DNA of 48,060 bases from Planctomycetota bacterium (GCA_023417885.1 JAEZED010000197.1:1-48060); one strand, 5' to 3'. Shown: positions 7,928 to 17,896, numbered from the stretch's first letter. Made by a program: numbers and translations. Notes: a model not told the origin generated them from the letters alone.

Positions 7928-8896
7928 GTGCCGAGCGTGGACACCGTCACACCGTCCCAGTCCGAGTCGACCGGCCCCGTCGCCAGCACCCAGGCGCCGG
8001 TGGCGGCTGTGGACGCGGGAGGCGAAGCGGTCGTCGAGGCCGAGCACCTCGGGAAGGTCTACAAGGATTTCTGGGGCCGCCCCAAGGTCCGCGCGCTGGA
8101 TGACCTGAACCTGACGATCCGGCGCGGCGAGGTCTTTGGCCTCCTGGGCCCCAACGGCAGCGGCAAGAGCACCACGATCAAGCTCCTGCTGGGCCTGATT
8201 TTCCCCACCTCCGGCCGGGCGCGCGTGCTCGGCAAGCCGATCGGCGACCCGGAGATCAACAGCCGGATCGGATTTCTCCCTGAAGAGAGCTACCTCTACC
8301 GCTTCCTCAACGGCGAGGAGACGCTGCGGTTCTACGGGCGACTCTTCAAGCTGTCGCGCGCGGAGCTGAAGGAGCGCGTGCCGCTGCTGCTGGACGCAGT
8401 CGGTCTCGACCAGAAGGCGCGCAAGCGCAAGCTCCGCGAGTATTCGAAGGGAATGGCCCGCCGCATCGGGCTGGCGCAGGCGCTGATCAACGATCCTGAC
8501 CTGGTCGTGCTGGACGAGCCCACGACCGGGCTCGACCCCATCGGCACGCGGGAGATGAAGGACCTGATCCTCTCCCTCAAGGAACAGGGAAAGACCGTCA
8601 TTCTGTGCAGCCACCTGCTGGCCGACGTAGAGGACGTCTGCGACCGCGTCACGATCCTCTTCCGCGGGCGCATGCAGACGCTCGGCCAGGTGTCGGAGCT
8701 GGTGCAGGTGCGCGACGTCACGACCGTCGAGGCGGCCGGCATGACCGAGCCGCAGCAGCGGGAGCTGCGCCTGTTCCTCGAGAAGCTGGGCGTCGAGGCC
8801 AACATCTCCCACCCGCGCACGACCCTCGAAGACCTGTTCATCCGCATCGTCCGCGAGCAGGCGGGCGAAGGGCGGAGCTACACGAGCAGCGAGTAA
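7928..8896 (+). CDS. ABC transporter ATP-binding protein (ABC-2 exporter type)
   Basis: A 322-aa nucleotide-binding subunit. Residues ~38-270 form the ABC domain: Walker A GLLGPNGSGKSTT, Q-loop region IGFLPEESYLY, signature YSKGMARRIGLAQAL (LSGGQ replaced by YSKGM, usual in CcmA/NatA-type exporters), Walker B LVVLDEPTTGLDP and switch His in CSHLLADVED. A ~50-residue C-terminal extension follows. The start is GTG at 7928 with no clear Shine-Dalgarno sequence; the first 35 residues are low-complexity. The next gene is a membrane protein with ABC-2-like permease features, so the two likely form one exporter or lipid/envelope translocator. Confidence 0.92.
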   Translation: MPSVDTVTPSQSESTGPVASTQAPVAAVDAGGEAVVEAEHLGKVYKDFWGRPKVRALDDLNLTIRRGEVFGLLGPNGSGKSTTIKLLLGLIFPTSGRARVLGKPIGDPEINSRIGFLPEESYLYRFLNGEETLRFYGRLFKLSRAELKERVPLLLDAVGLDQKARKRKLREYSKGMARRIGLAQALINDPDLVVLDEPTTGLDPIGTREMKDLILSLKEQGKTVILCSHLLADVEDVCDRVTILFRGRMQTLGQVSELVQVRDVTTVEAAGMTEPQQRELRLFLEKLGVEANISHPRTTLEDLFIRIVREQAGEGRSYTSSE

Positions 8897-8944
8897 TCGG
8901 GTCGCCTCCGAAAGAGGCCGCCCCGGCACCCCTGGCCCGACGCG

Positions 8945-11020
8945 ATGTCGCTGGAAGCCACCTCACCCACCACCTGGTCCCTCGTCGTCGGCGGCCTGCT
9001 CCTGCTCGCCTTCGTCGTCTATGGGCTGCGCGACCTGGCCCGCTTCAGCCTCTACCGGACGTGGGCCATCAGCGGCGTGGTCTTCAGCGAGAGCGTGCGC
9101 CGGAAGGTCCTGTGGGTCACGCCACTTGCGATGGTGGCGGTGCTGCTGATGGTGCAGCTCCAGGATCCGGCGGACGAGGCTGACGCCATTCGCCAGGCGC
9201 TGCGCGCCTGCCTCTTCGCCAGCGGCGTCGTGGCGGTGGTGATCTCGCTGATCCTCTCCTGCACGAACCTTCCGCGGGAGATCACCAACCGGGTGATCTT
9301 CACGCTCGTCACCAAGCCCCTCACGCGCTTCGAGCTGCTGCTCGGCAAGGTGATCGGCTTCGCCCGGCTCAGTGCCGTGGTGCTGCTGATCATGGGCCTC
9401 TTCACCTGGATCCTCCTCTCCGCCATGGAGTGGCGGCTGCTCGGGCGGATCGAGAGCGCCCTGGGCACCCAGCTTCCCGTGGAGGGACGGCGACCGCACC
9501 TCGAGGAACTGGCCGAGGATGGTCTCCTCCAGGCGCGCCGCACGGACGCGGGGGATGACCTCCAGATCTACGCCGAGCCGCCTGCCGATCCGGCCGACAC
9601 CTCCACCTCGCCGCGCTACTACCCGGCGGGCGCCTACTTTGCCGCCTATCCGTTTGTGCTCGATCAGGACCTGATCGACGCGATGCAGGATGACCCGTCG
9701 GCTCGCCTCGCCGTCCGCCTGCGGCTGCACTGGAAGCTCCGGCACCCCGACCAGCTTCTGCCGGGCGATCCGCCGCTCGGGATCGTGAATCTCGAGAACC
9801 TCCCTCCGGCCCCCCCGCCGGGCGTGGCGATCCAGATCCTTGGGCCGGATCTCGAAAGCCTCATCGCGCACACCGCCATTGAATCGAACCACGTGCAGCT
9901 TCCGGTTGCGCCGGATGTTCCCGTGGACAACGCACCCTGGATCGCCCTCAGCGCGGAGCAGACGGCGCGCGTCGTGGACCGGGCCGAGGAGATGCGCATT
10001 CCCGGGCATCAGCCGCCGCCGATTTACGTCGCCGTCTACGGAACGACCGCGGAGTATTTCTACGGCGCGGCGCCCGACTCGGTGGCGCTTCAGTTCGCGA
10101 TCCCGCCGAGCACGGTCCTGGCCACGGTGATGCCGGAGGTGGGCGACGCGCCGCGTTCGGACGTGCTCCTCCGGACGTTCCTCGGCACGCGCGGCTTCGG
10201 TCTCTCCGGCCCGGAAGAGGATCAGGCAGCACCGTTCGGAATCCTTGCCTTCCGCGACACCCCAACCATCGATCCGGACGATGACGGGCTGGTCGATATC
10301 GAGATCCGCGCGATCGTGGAGCGACTCGGGGGTGTGCTGGACGAGACGGACGACACGCTGCTCGAGGCGCAGGTTCACAACGTCTCCAGCGGGTTCAGCT
10401 CCGATCCGGTCATCCTCTTCCCCGAGACGGGCCGACCTGCGAGCTTCTCCGTCCCCCTCGAGGCCGTGGAGGGGGGCGACTTCGACCTGCGCCTCCGCAC
10501 CCTGAGCCGCGGCCACATCGTCTCGGTGCGCGGTGCGGGCGTCGAGCTCGTCGTTGACCGCCAGCCGTTCGTCCTCAACCTCGGCAAGGCCATGTTCGTG
10601 CAGTGGCTGCTGAGCATCCTGGTCATCACCGCCGGGCTGGCCTTCAGCACGTTCGTGAGCTGGCCGGTCGCGGTGACGCTGACGATCGTCGGGCTCGTGG
10701 GGCGGTGGGTGGCGGGCCAGCTGGGCGATCTGGACGAGGGGTGGGGACGCCAGGCGGCGGAGGGCATCTTCGGGGCCGGCGGAGACGTCGGCGCCAAGGA
10801 GACGCTGCGCGTCGGCGTGGACGCGCTGACGGACTTTTTCCGCATCGTGACCGCCTTCCTTCCGGACATGAGCCGTTTCGGCGTCACGGACCTGCTGGAG
10901 CGCGGGCACGTGATCTCCTGGGCCCAAATCGGTTCGGCCGCCGGCGTGATGGCGGCGTTCGGGCTGCCGCTGCTGGCGCTGGCTTACATGGTTCTGCGCA
11001 ACAAGGAGGTCGCGCCGTAG
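8945..11020 (+). CDS. ABC-2-type permease-like membrane protein with large extracytoplasmic domain
   Basis: A 691-aa protein. Hydrophobic segments lie at about residues 14-32, 55-71, 85-105 and 138-160. A ~385-residue hydrophilic domain follows (160-545), then two or three more segments (550-590) and a final one near 660-685. The cytoplasmic loop LPREITNRVIFTLVTKPLTRFELLLGKVIGF is typical of ABC-2/NosY-like permeases (the TKPL...R.E...GK region). The middle domain has beta-rich low-similarity sequence and ends in strands just before the membrane. It starts 48 bp after the ATPase gene, is translated in the same direction and is probably its partner. Substrate unknown; the large outer domain suggests handling of an envelope component. 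Confidence 0.8.
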   Translation: MSLEATSPTTWSLVVGGLLLLAFVVYGLRDLARFSLYRTWAISGVVFSESVRRKVLWVTPLAMVAVLLMVQLQDPADEADAIRQALRACLFASGVVAVVISLILSCTNLPREITNRVIFTLVTKPLTRFELLLGKVIGFARLSAVVLLIMGLFTWILLSAMEWRLLGRIESALGTQLPVEGRRPHLEELAEDGLLQARRTDAGDDLQIYAEPPADPADTSTSPRYYPAGAYFAAYPFVLDQDLIDAMQDDPSARLAVRLRLHWKLRHPDQLLPGDPPLGIVNLENLPPAPPPGVAIQILGPDLESLIAHTAIESNHVQLPVAPDVPVDNAPWIALSAEQTARVVDRAEEMRIPGHQPPPIYVAVYGTTAEYFYGAAPDSVALQFAIPPSTVLATVMPEVGDAPRSDVLLRTFLGTRGFGLSGPEEDQAAPFGILAFRDTPTIDPDDDGLVDIEIRAIVERLGGVLDETDDTLLEAQVHNVSSGFSSDPVILFPETGRPASFSVPLEAVEGGDFDLRLRTLSRGHIVSVRGAGVELVVDRQPFVLNLGKAMFVQWLLSILVITAGLAFSTFVSWPVAVTLTIVGLVGRWVAGQLGDLDEGWGRQAAEGIFGAGGDVGAKETLRVGVDALTDFFRIVTAFLPDMSRFGVTDLLERGHVISWAQIGSAAGVMAAFGLPLLALAYMVLRNKEVAP

Positions 11021-11038
11021 GTTTCGCGGCGGATCCGC

Positions 11039-12748
11039 ATGAAGTCGAACCTGCTCATCGTCGTGGTGCTCTGCGTCGCGCTCGTCGCGGCCGGGGCGGC
11101 GCGCGCGCTCGTCGACAATCGCCGCCAGGCGATGGCGCCCAACAGCACCGTGCTCGGGGGCGCCGCGGAGGAGACGAGCCTCGGCCAGCTCAACAGCTTC
11201 GCCCTGGGCCTTCTGCTGGGCGGGTTGCGCGGGCCGCTGGTCATGGCGCTCTGGAGCAGCAGCGAGCAGCAGCGCACGGAGCGCGACCTGGAGGACTTCG
11301 ACACCCGGGTGGAGCTGATCCGCCTGCTCCAGCCGCAGTTCGACACCGTTCACCTCTACCAGATCTGGAACAAGGCCTACAACGTCAGCGTCGAGATGGC
11401 GAACCTCGCCAGCAAGTACGCCGCCATCCTGGACGCCGTCGATTACGGACAGCGCGTCCTGACCGAGCGCCCCGCCAACATCGATCTGGAGTCGCAGCTC
11501 GGGACGATCTACAACAACAAGCTCGCCGGGTCGCAGGAATCGCCCTACTACCGCCTGCGGATCCACGAGGAGACCAAGGCGGACCAGCCGGTCGTCAAGA
11601 TCACCTTCCCGGCCAACCGGGAGACGGAGTTCCGCCAGGCGGCGCTGGAGGCGGGCATTTCGCCGCGGCGCGTGCAGGTTCGTAAGACCGAAGTTCCCAC
11701 CCGGCTCGTCGCGGCCCTTCGGCTCGACGACGCCGGGCGGCTCAGGCCCCTCTTCGCCGGCGAGGACACCGAGTTCCAGCAGATGGCCCCGCGGCAGATC
11801 GGCGCGCGCGGCGTCAGTGGCCCGCTCCGCCTGGAGCCGATGCTCGACGACGAGGGATACCTCCTGCCGGAGCTGATCGACCCGCGGCGCGAGCCTCCGC
11901 CGGGCGCGGAGCCGGCGACTTATCTCGACGGCAGCCCGCTGCAATTCCTGAAGCGGTTCGAGCCCTTTCCCGAGGGCGTCTCTCCCAACGTCCTGGCTTA
12001 CAACCACTTCATGAAGGCCTGGGTGCTCCAGGAGTACGGCGGGCAGCGCCACGTCCAGCACTCCGAGACCTTCATCAACGCCAACCCCGGCCGCGCGCTG
12101 CGCGACTGGGCCTACTCCGCCTTCGAGGAAGGCCGCCTGCTCGAGGCCGAGGCGTTCGGGGCCACGCCCGTCCCCCCGGGAACCTCCGGGGAGCTCCAGG
12201 CGGAGCTGGAACGGGCGTCAGCCGACATCGCCCCGGACGCCGACCCCCTCTCGTCGCTCCTGTTCGAGCAGGCGATGCAGCAGTACGAGCGGGGCATCGA
12301 AGTGGCCGCGGCGGCGCAGGACTGGATCGAGCGTCACCTGGAGCGTTACCCGGGCGATCAGGTCACCTTCAGCACGAGCCTGGCGCGGCTGGAGGATCTC
12401 CAGGCCCTCCTGGAGGCCGACCTGCTTTACGCAAGGCTCGTCGCAGGCGAGGTTTCGGACCGCGAGGCCGCCATCCGCGAGGCCAAGGACCTTTACCTGA
12501 AGGCCCACCGGCAGTTGCTGGACTTCCTGATGCGGCATCACGTCCCGGCGCATCTGCTGCCACAGGGGATCCAGCCCTACGAGCTTCCGGGGCAGCCGAT
12601 CTGGATGAAGTGGCAGGTGCTGGATGCCCTGCGGCGGGAGCGGGATGCCCGCCCGCTCGAGTTCGAGCACGCCCGCACCCTCGCGGAGTTCGACGGCTAC
12701 TTCGACCGGATCACGACCCGGCTGAGCCACCTCCGGGCAGCCTCCTGA
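11039..12748 (+). CDS. Unrecognised membrane-anchored alpha-helical protein
   Basis: A 569-aa protein 18 bp after the permease gene, likely in the same transcript. Residues 4-23 form a single N-terminal signal anchor (LLIVVVLCVALVAAGAARA). The following ~100 residues (LNSFALGLLLGGLRGPLVMAL, then QQRTERDLEDFDTRVELIRLLQPQFDTVHLYQIWNKAYN) look like helical TPR-type hairpins. The C-terminal ~250 residues are helical and rich in Glu/Arg/Leu. No catalytic motif is visible. Its position after an ATPase-permease pair suggests an accessory subunit, but function is unknown. Weak GGCGGA before the ATG. Confidence 0.8.
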   Translation: MKSNLLIVVVLCVALVAAGAARALVDNRRQAMAPNSTVLGGAAEETSLGQLNSFALGLLLGGLRGPLVMALWSSSEQQRTERDLEDFDTRVELIRLLQPQFDTVHLYQIWNKAYNVSVEMANLASKYAAILDAVDYGQRVLTERPANIDLESQLGTIYNNKLAGSQESPYYRLRIHEETKADQPVVKITFPANRETEFRQAALEAGISPRRVQVRKTEVPTRLVAALRLDDAGRLRPLFAGEDTEFQQMAPRQIGARGVSGPLRLEPMLDDEGYLLPELIDPRREPPPGAEPATYLDGSPLQFLKRFEPFPEGVSPNVLAYNHFMKAWVLQEYGGQRHVQHSETFINANPGRALRDWAYSAFEEGRLLEAEAFGATPVPPGTSGELQAELERASADIAPDADPLSSLLFEQAMQQYERGIEVAAAAQDWIERHLERYPGDQVTFSTSLARLEDLQALLEADLLYARLVAGEVSDREAAIREAKDLYLKAHRQLLDFLMRHHVPAHLLPQGIQPYELPGQPIWMKWQVLDALRRERDARPLEFEHARTLAEFDGYFDRITTRLSHLRAAS

Positions 12749-12789
12749 GGGGTGACGTTCTCCCGGGCAGTGGCGGGCGCGCTGTCGCG

Positions 12790-12817
12790 TTGCCTTCCCG
12801 GGCGGTTCGTCTATAAA
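12790..12817 (+). promoter_or_regulatory. Housekeeping promoter for the membrane pyrophosphatase gene
   Basis: TTGCCT (12790-12795), 16-bp spacer, TATAAA (12812-12817). Predicted start around 12824 leaves a leader of ~84 nt before the ATG at 12908. It lies in the only gap between the unknown membrane protein and hppA, so hppA is probably transcribed separately. Confidence 0.65.
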
Positions 12818-12907
12818 GGCATGCCCTGATCGCGGCGCCCGGCCCGTGCGGCCGTTCTTCCCCGGGGGTGCGATCGGACCAACATCGACCAGCAAAGCGG
12901 AGTCTTC

Positions 12908-15250
<2,343 letters not shown>

Positions 15251-15280
15251 TCACGACGCCTGCCGCCGCCTGCAAACCCG

Positions 15281-15311
15281 GGCCCCCTTCCCGCGCGGGA
15301 GGGGGCCTTTT
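15281..15311 (+). terminator. Rho-independent terminator after hppA
   Basis: GGCCCCC at 15281-15287 pairs with GGGGGCC at 15301-15307. The inner TTCCCGCG/CGCGGGA segments extend the stem to about 13 bp with one bulge, and TTTT follows. It lies 30 bp after the hppA stop. Confidence 0.85.
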
Positions 15312-15329
15312 CGATGCGCGGGGACGGCG

Positions 15330-15359
15330 TTGCCGCGGGGAGCGGCACGGGCGTAAGCT
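15330..15359 (+). promoter_or_regulatory. Promoter for rsfS, leaderless arrangement
   Basis: TTGCCG (15330-15335), 18-bp spacer, TAAGCT (15354-15359). The -10 element ends only 6 nt before the rsfS ATG (15366), so the transcript would begin at or next to the start codon. No Shine-Dalgarno sequence is present. Confidence 0.5.
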
Positions 15360-15365
15360 CGGGGC

Positions 15366-15818
15366 ATGGCACAAAGCGCGGCGAAGCGGGCGCGGGAGAC
15401 GGGAACGACGCAGGAGGAGCGCGAGGCGCGCCTGGCGCGGGCGCGGGCGTTCTCGGTCGATGCCGCGCGTCTCCTGGCGGATCGGCGTTGCCGCGACGTG
15501 AACGTGCTGGAGGTGGCGGGCATCTCGCCGGTGACGGATTTCTTCGTCCTGGCGACGGCGACGAGCGGGCGGCAGATGCGCACACTGGCGCGCGACATGG
15601 AGGAGCTGGCCCCGGAGCACGATCTTCGCCCGCTGGGCCGGGGGCACCGGGGCGAGACGAACGAGCGCTGGATCGCGATCGACCTGGTGGACGTGGTGGT
15701 GCACATCTTCAGCGCCGAGGCGCGCCTGTTCTACGTCCTGGACCACCTCTGGGGCGACGCGAAGCAGGTCCCTTGGGCGCGCGAAGGAACGGCGAAGGGG
15801 GAGGCGGAAGGCACGTAG
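15366..15818 (+). CDS. rsfS: Ribosome silencing factor RsfS
   Basis: A 150-aa protein of the YbeB/Iojap family, which binds ribosomal protein L14 (uL14) on the large subunit and blocks subunit joining in slow growth. The core runs from ARAFSVDAARLLADRRCRDV through the conserved VLEVAGISPVTDFFVLATATS, RQMRTLARDMEE and GETNERWIAIDLVDVVVHIF to RLFYVLDHLWGDAKQV. About 25 charged N-terminal residues and ~10 C-terminal residues exceed the usual length. The stop TAG lies inside the first unit of a short tandem repeat (GGCACGTA), so the C-terminus may have been altered by repeat invasion. Confidence 0.93.
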   Translation: MAQSAAKRARETGTTQEEREARLARARAFSVDAARLLADRRCRDVNVLEVAGISPVTDFFVLATATSGRQMRTLARDMEELAPEHDLRPLGRGHRGETNERWIAIDLVDVVVHIFSAEARLFYVLDHLWGDAKQVPWAREGTAKGEAEGT

Positions 15819-15998
15819 GCACGAAGGCACTTAGGCACGGAGGCAAGAGACGCAGCGACGGAGAGACGGAGCGACGAAGGGGGCCGAGCGGAGCGCGCTC
15901 TAACGCCTCTCCCTCCAGGAGAGGCGCCGAGGCCGCAGGCCGAGGCGGAGAGGGCGAGCACGGAGAAGAAGCGACGGAGAGACGAAGCGACGAAGGGG
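15810..15998. repeat. Short tandem and direct repeats after rsfS
   Basis: Four consecutive 8-bp units GGCAC(G/T)NA run from 15810 to 15841, overlapping the rsfS stop. A 28-bp purine-rich direct repeat follows: the copies at 15855-15882 and 15971-15998 begin GCGACGGAGAGACG and differ at one base. No gene is supported in 15819-16140; open frames here are by-products of the repeats. Confidence 0.75.
15904..15926. repeat. Perfect extragenic hairpin (9-bp stem)
   Basis: CGCCTCTCC at 15904-15912 pairs perfectly with GGAGAGGCG at 15918-15926 around a CTCCA loop. It lies inside the purine-rich repeat region downstream of rsfS. No U-run follows, so it looks like a REP-type element rather than a classical terminator. 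A related CCTCTCC/GGAGAGG stem is at 17859-17877. Confidence 0.6.
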
Positions 15999-16140
15999 CG
16001 CAGACAAGCGACGGAGCGACGAACGCACGGAGCCTGGAAGCCGCGGCATGGCGTGCCGCCGGGCAGGCGCTGGTGGTTGGTCCGATCAAATGCGGCCTGG
16101 GCGAGTTGAGTGGCCGATTTGCTGCTTGAACGGGCCGCGA

Positions 16141-16383
16141 AACTGACCAGTTTTGGAGCAAAACTAGACAGTTCCGGAACAAAACTAGACAGTTCTGGAA
16201 CAAAACTAACTAGTTCTGGAGCAAAACTAGACAGTTTTGGAGCAGAACTAGACAGTTTTGGAGCAGAACTAGCTAGTTACGGAGCAAAACTAGACAGTTC
16301 TGGAGCACAACTGGTTAGTTTTGGGGCAAAACTGTCTAGTTTTGGAGCAGAACTGTCTAGTTACGGAGCGAAACTGTCTAGTT
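16141..16383. repeat. Array of twelve 21-bp units with dyad AACT-N4-AGTT
   Basis: Twelve units start at 16141 and every 21 bp thereafter to 16372. Each has AACT, a 4-bp core and AGTT (12 bp), then a 9-bp linker close to TTGGAGCAA. The arms are invariant in all twelve units. The cores in order are GACC, AGAC, AGAC, AACT, AGAC, AGAC, AGCT, AGAC, GGTT, GTCT, GTCT, GTCT. AGAC and GTCT are reverse complements while the linkers keep one orientation. The period is two turns of B-DNA, which would put all dyads on one face. The array is AT-rich in a GC-rich setting. It is open in one forward frame (repeating K-L-D-S-F-G-A), but that frame then runs into the DinB gene in the wrong phase. I treat it as a non-coding, possibly protein-binding array. 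Confidence 0.93.
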
Positions 16384-16420
16384 TTTGCGCGCTGCCGGGC
16401 GCTTCCGGTCGGCTGATCCG

Positions 16421-16437
16421 GCGGCACGTCGTGCCGC
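16421..16437. promoter_or_regulatory. Perfect palindrome upstream of the DinB-like gene (operator candidate)
   Basis: GCGGCACG, central T, CGTGCCGC: a perfect 8-bp dyad with a one-base centre. It lies 94 bp before the DinB start and 38 bp after the 21-bp array. It could be an operator or a small extragenic hairpin; nothing in the sequence decides. Confidence 0.4.
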
Positions 16438-16530
16438 GTGCTATGGGGGCCGCGCGGGGCGGGCGCGGTAGGATGCGCCATTCCTGTTTCCCCATCTTCC
16501 CCGAGGCATGGCGCGCGAGGATTAAACACC

Positions 16531-17058
16531 ATGCAGAACCAGATCAACCGGGTGCTGCTCGGCCAGTACGAGGCGGCGATCAGCATGCTCCGCGACGCCA
16601 TCGCCTCCTGTCCGCCGGCGCAATGGGACGCGAACGTGGCCAGGCTCCCGGCGCGCGTGGTCGCGTTTCACACGCTCTACTGGACGGACGTCTACCTCAG
16701 CCGCAGCCGTGAGGCGTGCGTGCCGCACGAGCTGGGGGCGCAGGGGCGCGGCGTCCCCTTCGGCACGCCCCTGCCCGAGGGAACGCTGCCGCCGGGACTG
16801 ACGCAGGCGCAGTCGCTGGCGTACGCCGACTTCTGCATCGAGAAGGCGCGGCGCGTGCTGGGTGCCGAGACGGAGGCGGACCTGGCCGGCGACAGCGGCT
16901 TCGGGGAGCCGTTTACCCGGGCAGAGATGCACATCTACAACATCCGGCACGTCCAGCACCACGCCGGCGCGCTGGGCGCGCACATCCGGCGGCTCGCGCC
17001 CGACTTCCCCGAGGAGGGGCTGGGCTGGGTGAGCAGCGGCGTCTGGCGCGGCGAGTGA
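16531..17058 (+). CDS. DinB-like superfamily protein
   Basis: A 175-aa four-helix-bundle protein of the DinB/YfiT metalloenzyme superfamily. The pattern fits: helix 1 NQINRVLLGQYEAAISMLRDAI, His47 in VVAFHTLYWTDVYL, and the C-terminal helix EMHIYNIRHVQHHAGALGAHI with His134, His140, His143 and His144 giving candidate metal ligands. Members serve as thiol-dependent transferases or stress proteins; no substrate is visible. ATG 16531 has GAGG 10 nt upstream; longer upstream frames are rejected because they have no similarity. A short GC stem (17076-17099) follows the gene. Confidence 0.87.
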   Translation: MQNQINRVLLGQYEAAISMLRDAIASCPPAQWDANVARLPARVVAFHTLYWTDVYLSRSREACVPHELGAQGRGVPFGTPLPEGTLPPGLTQAQSLAYADFCIEKARRVLGAETEADLAGDSGFGEPFTRAEMHIYNIRHVQHHAGALGAHIRRLAPDFPEEGLGWVSSGVWRGE

Positions 17059-17251
17059 GGGCGGGGCTTACCCCCGCGCGCCGCCGTCTCTTGGCGCGCC
17101 GGTCATTCTTGGAGTAGACGGCGCTGGTCTAGACAACTCGAGCGGTCTCTATCAATGAAGAGGCGAAGCGGCGGCGCGACGCCGGCGGTGCGGCGCCAGT
17201 AACTTGAGGGGCGTGGGGTTGACATCCCCCCACCGCCCTGATCGGTGCGCG

Positions 17252-17266
17252 TGGCACGCCTATTGC
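17252..17266 (+). promoter_or_regulatory. Sigma-54 (RpoN) promoter
   Basis: TGGCACG (17252-17258), 4 bp, TTGC (17263-17266) matches the -24/-12 consensus TGGCAC-N5-TTGC exactly. Counting the C of TTGC as -12 puts the start at about 17278, next to the ATG at 17279. An inverted repeat GTGGGG...CCCCAC (17213-17231) lies just upstream and could bind a regulator. No enhancer-binding activator gene is in the window. Confidence 0.75.
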
Positions 17267-17278
17267 GACCGGGCGCGA

Positions 17279-17653
17279 ATGGCCCGGATCCTTGTGGTTG
17301 ATGATGTGCCCGGAATGCGGGCGCTGACGGCGACGCTCCTTCGCTATGCCGGCCATGAGGCCGACACCGCGGCCGGGGGCCGGCAGGCGCTGGAGAAGGT
17401 CTACAAACATCCTCCAGACCTGCTGTTGCTGGACCTGTCGATGCCCGACGTCGACGGTTTTGCCGTGCTCGAGCATTTATGTCGGCACTGCAACGGCAGC
17501 CCGCCGGTGCCGGTGGTGATCTTCTCGGCGAACGACGACGACGAATCACGCCGCCGCGCGATGGAGCTGGGGGCGGTGGGATACGTGCTCAAGGGCGACA
17601 CCGACAACGACGCGATCCTGGAAGAGGTGCTCGCCTGCGCCAGCCTCCACTGA
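17279..17653 (+). CDS. Stand-alone response regulator receiver protein
   Basis: A 124-aa CheY-like single domain with no output domain. Acidic pocket Asp8-Asp9 (ILVVDD), phospho-acceptor Asp52 (LLLLDLSMPDVDG), Ser83 in the switch position (VIFSAN) and Lys105 (YVLKGD) are all present, so it should be phosphorylatable. No kinase gene is adjacent. The ATG at 17279 is chosen because the receiver fold starts there; it has no Shine-Dalgarno sequence and sits one base after the predicted sigma-54 start, implying a leaderless mRNA. A hairpin (17669-17692) follows the stop. Confidence 0.93.
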   Translation: MARILVVDDVPGMRALTATLLRYAGHEADTAAGGRQALEKVYKHPPDLLLLDLSMPDVDGFAVLEHLCRHCNGSPPVPVVIFSANDDDESRRRAMELGAVGYVLKGDTDNDAILEEVLACASLH

Positions 17654-17668
17654 CGGCTGGCGCCTGGA

Positions 17669-17692
17669 AGCCGCGGTACGGCTGCCGCGGCT
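17669..17692. repeat. GC-rich extragenic hairpin after the response regulator
   Basis: AGCCGCGG (17669-17676) and CCGCGGCT (17685-17692) form an 8-bp stem with an 8-nt loop, 15 bp after the stop. The preceding CCTGGAAGCCGCGG also occurs near 16031, so it is part of a small repeat family. Across 17654-18016 no gene is supported; the stretch holds this hairpin, the 9-bp CCTCTCCCC/GGGGAGAGG palindrome (17859-17877) and the secA terminator. Confidence 0.55.
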
Positions 17693-17896
17693 GACCCGGG
17701 GTAAGACGATTTTGATTGTGCGGGATATGTAGTGGTGGTAATTATCCGGGCAGCTTGGAGGAGACGCGTGGGGGCCGGGGAAGTGGCTTGCCGCCCCAGG
17801 CACCTTCGCCTGGTCCCCACGTCACTCACAGCCGCCTGTCAATAGACGATGACGACCGCCTCTCCCCCGGGGAGAGGGACCGCTGCGCAGAAGAAG

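Noticed and set aside
8963..12061. A 1032-aa minus-strand frame spanning the permease and unknown protein genes
   Set aside because: Same GC-rich shadow effect; it spans two gene boundaries and lacks any motif, while the plus-strand proteins have membrane segments and signal anchors.
15314..16129. A 271-aa plus-strand frame across rsfS and the repeat region
   Set aside because: Out of phase with rsfS and composed of repeat-derived Gly/Arg/Glu sequence.
16141..16383. CRISPR array
   Set aside because: The repeats are contiguous 21-mers with only 4-bp variable cores and 9-bp semi-conserved linkers; there are no unique spacers and no cas genes.
17219..17224. TTGACA as a sigma-70 -35 box for the response regulator
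   Set aside because: It is a perfect hexamer, but no -10 element lies 16-18 bp downstream, whereas the sigma-54 boxes fit exactly.
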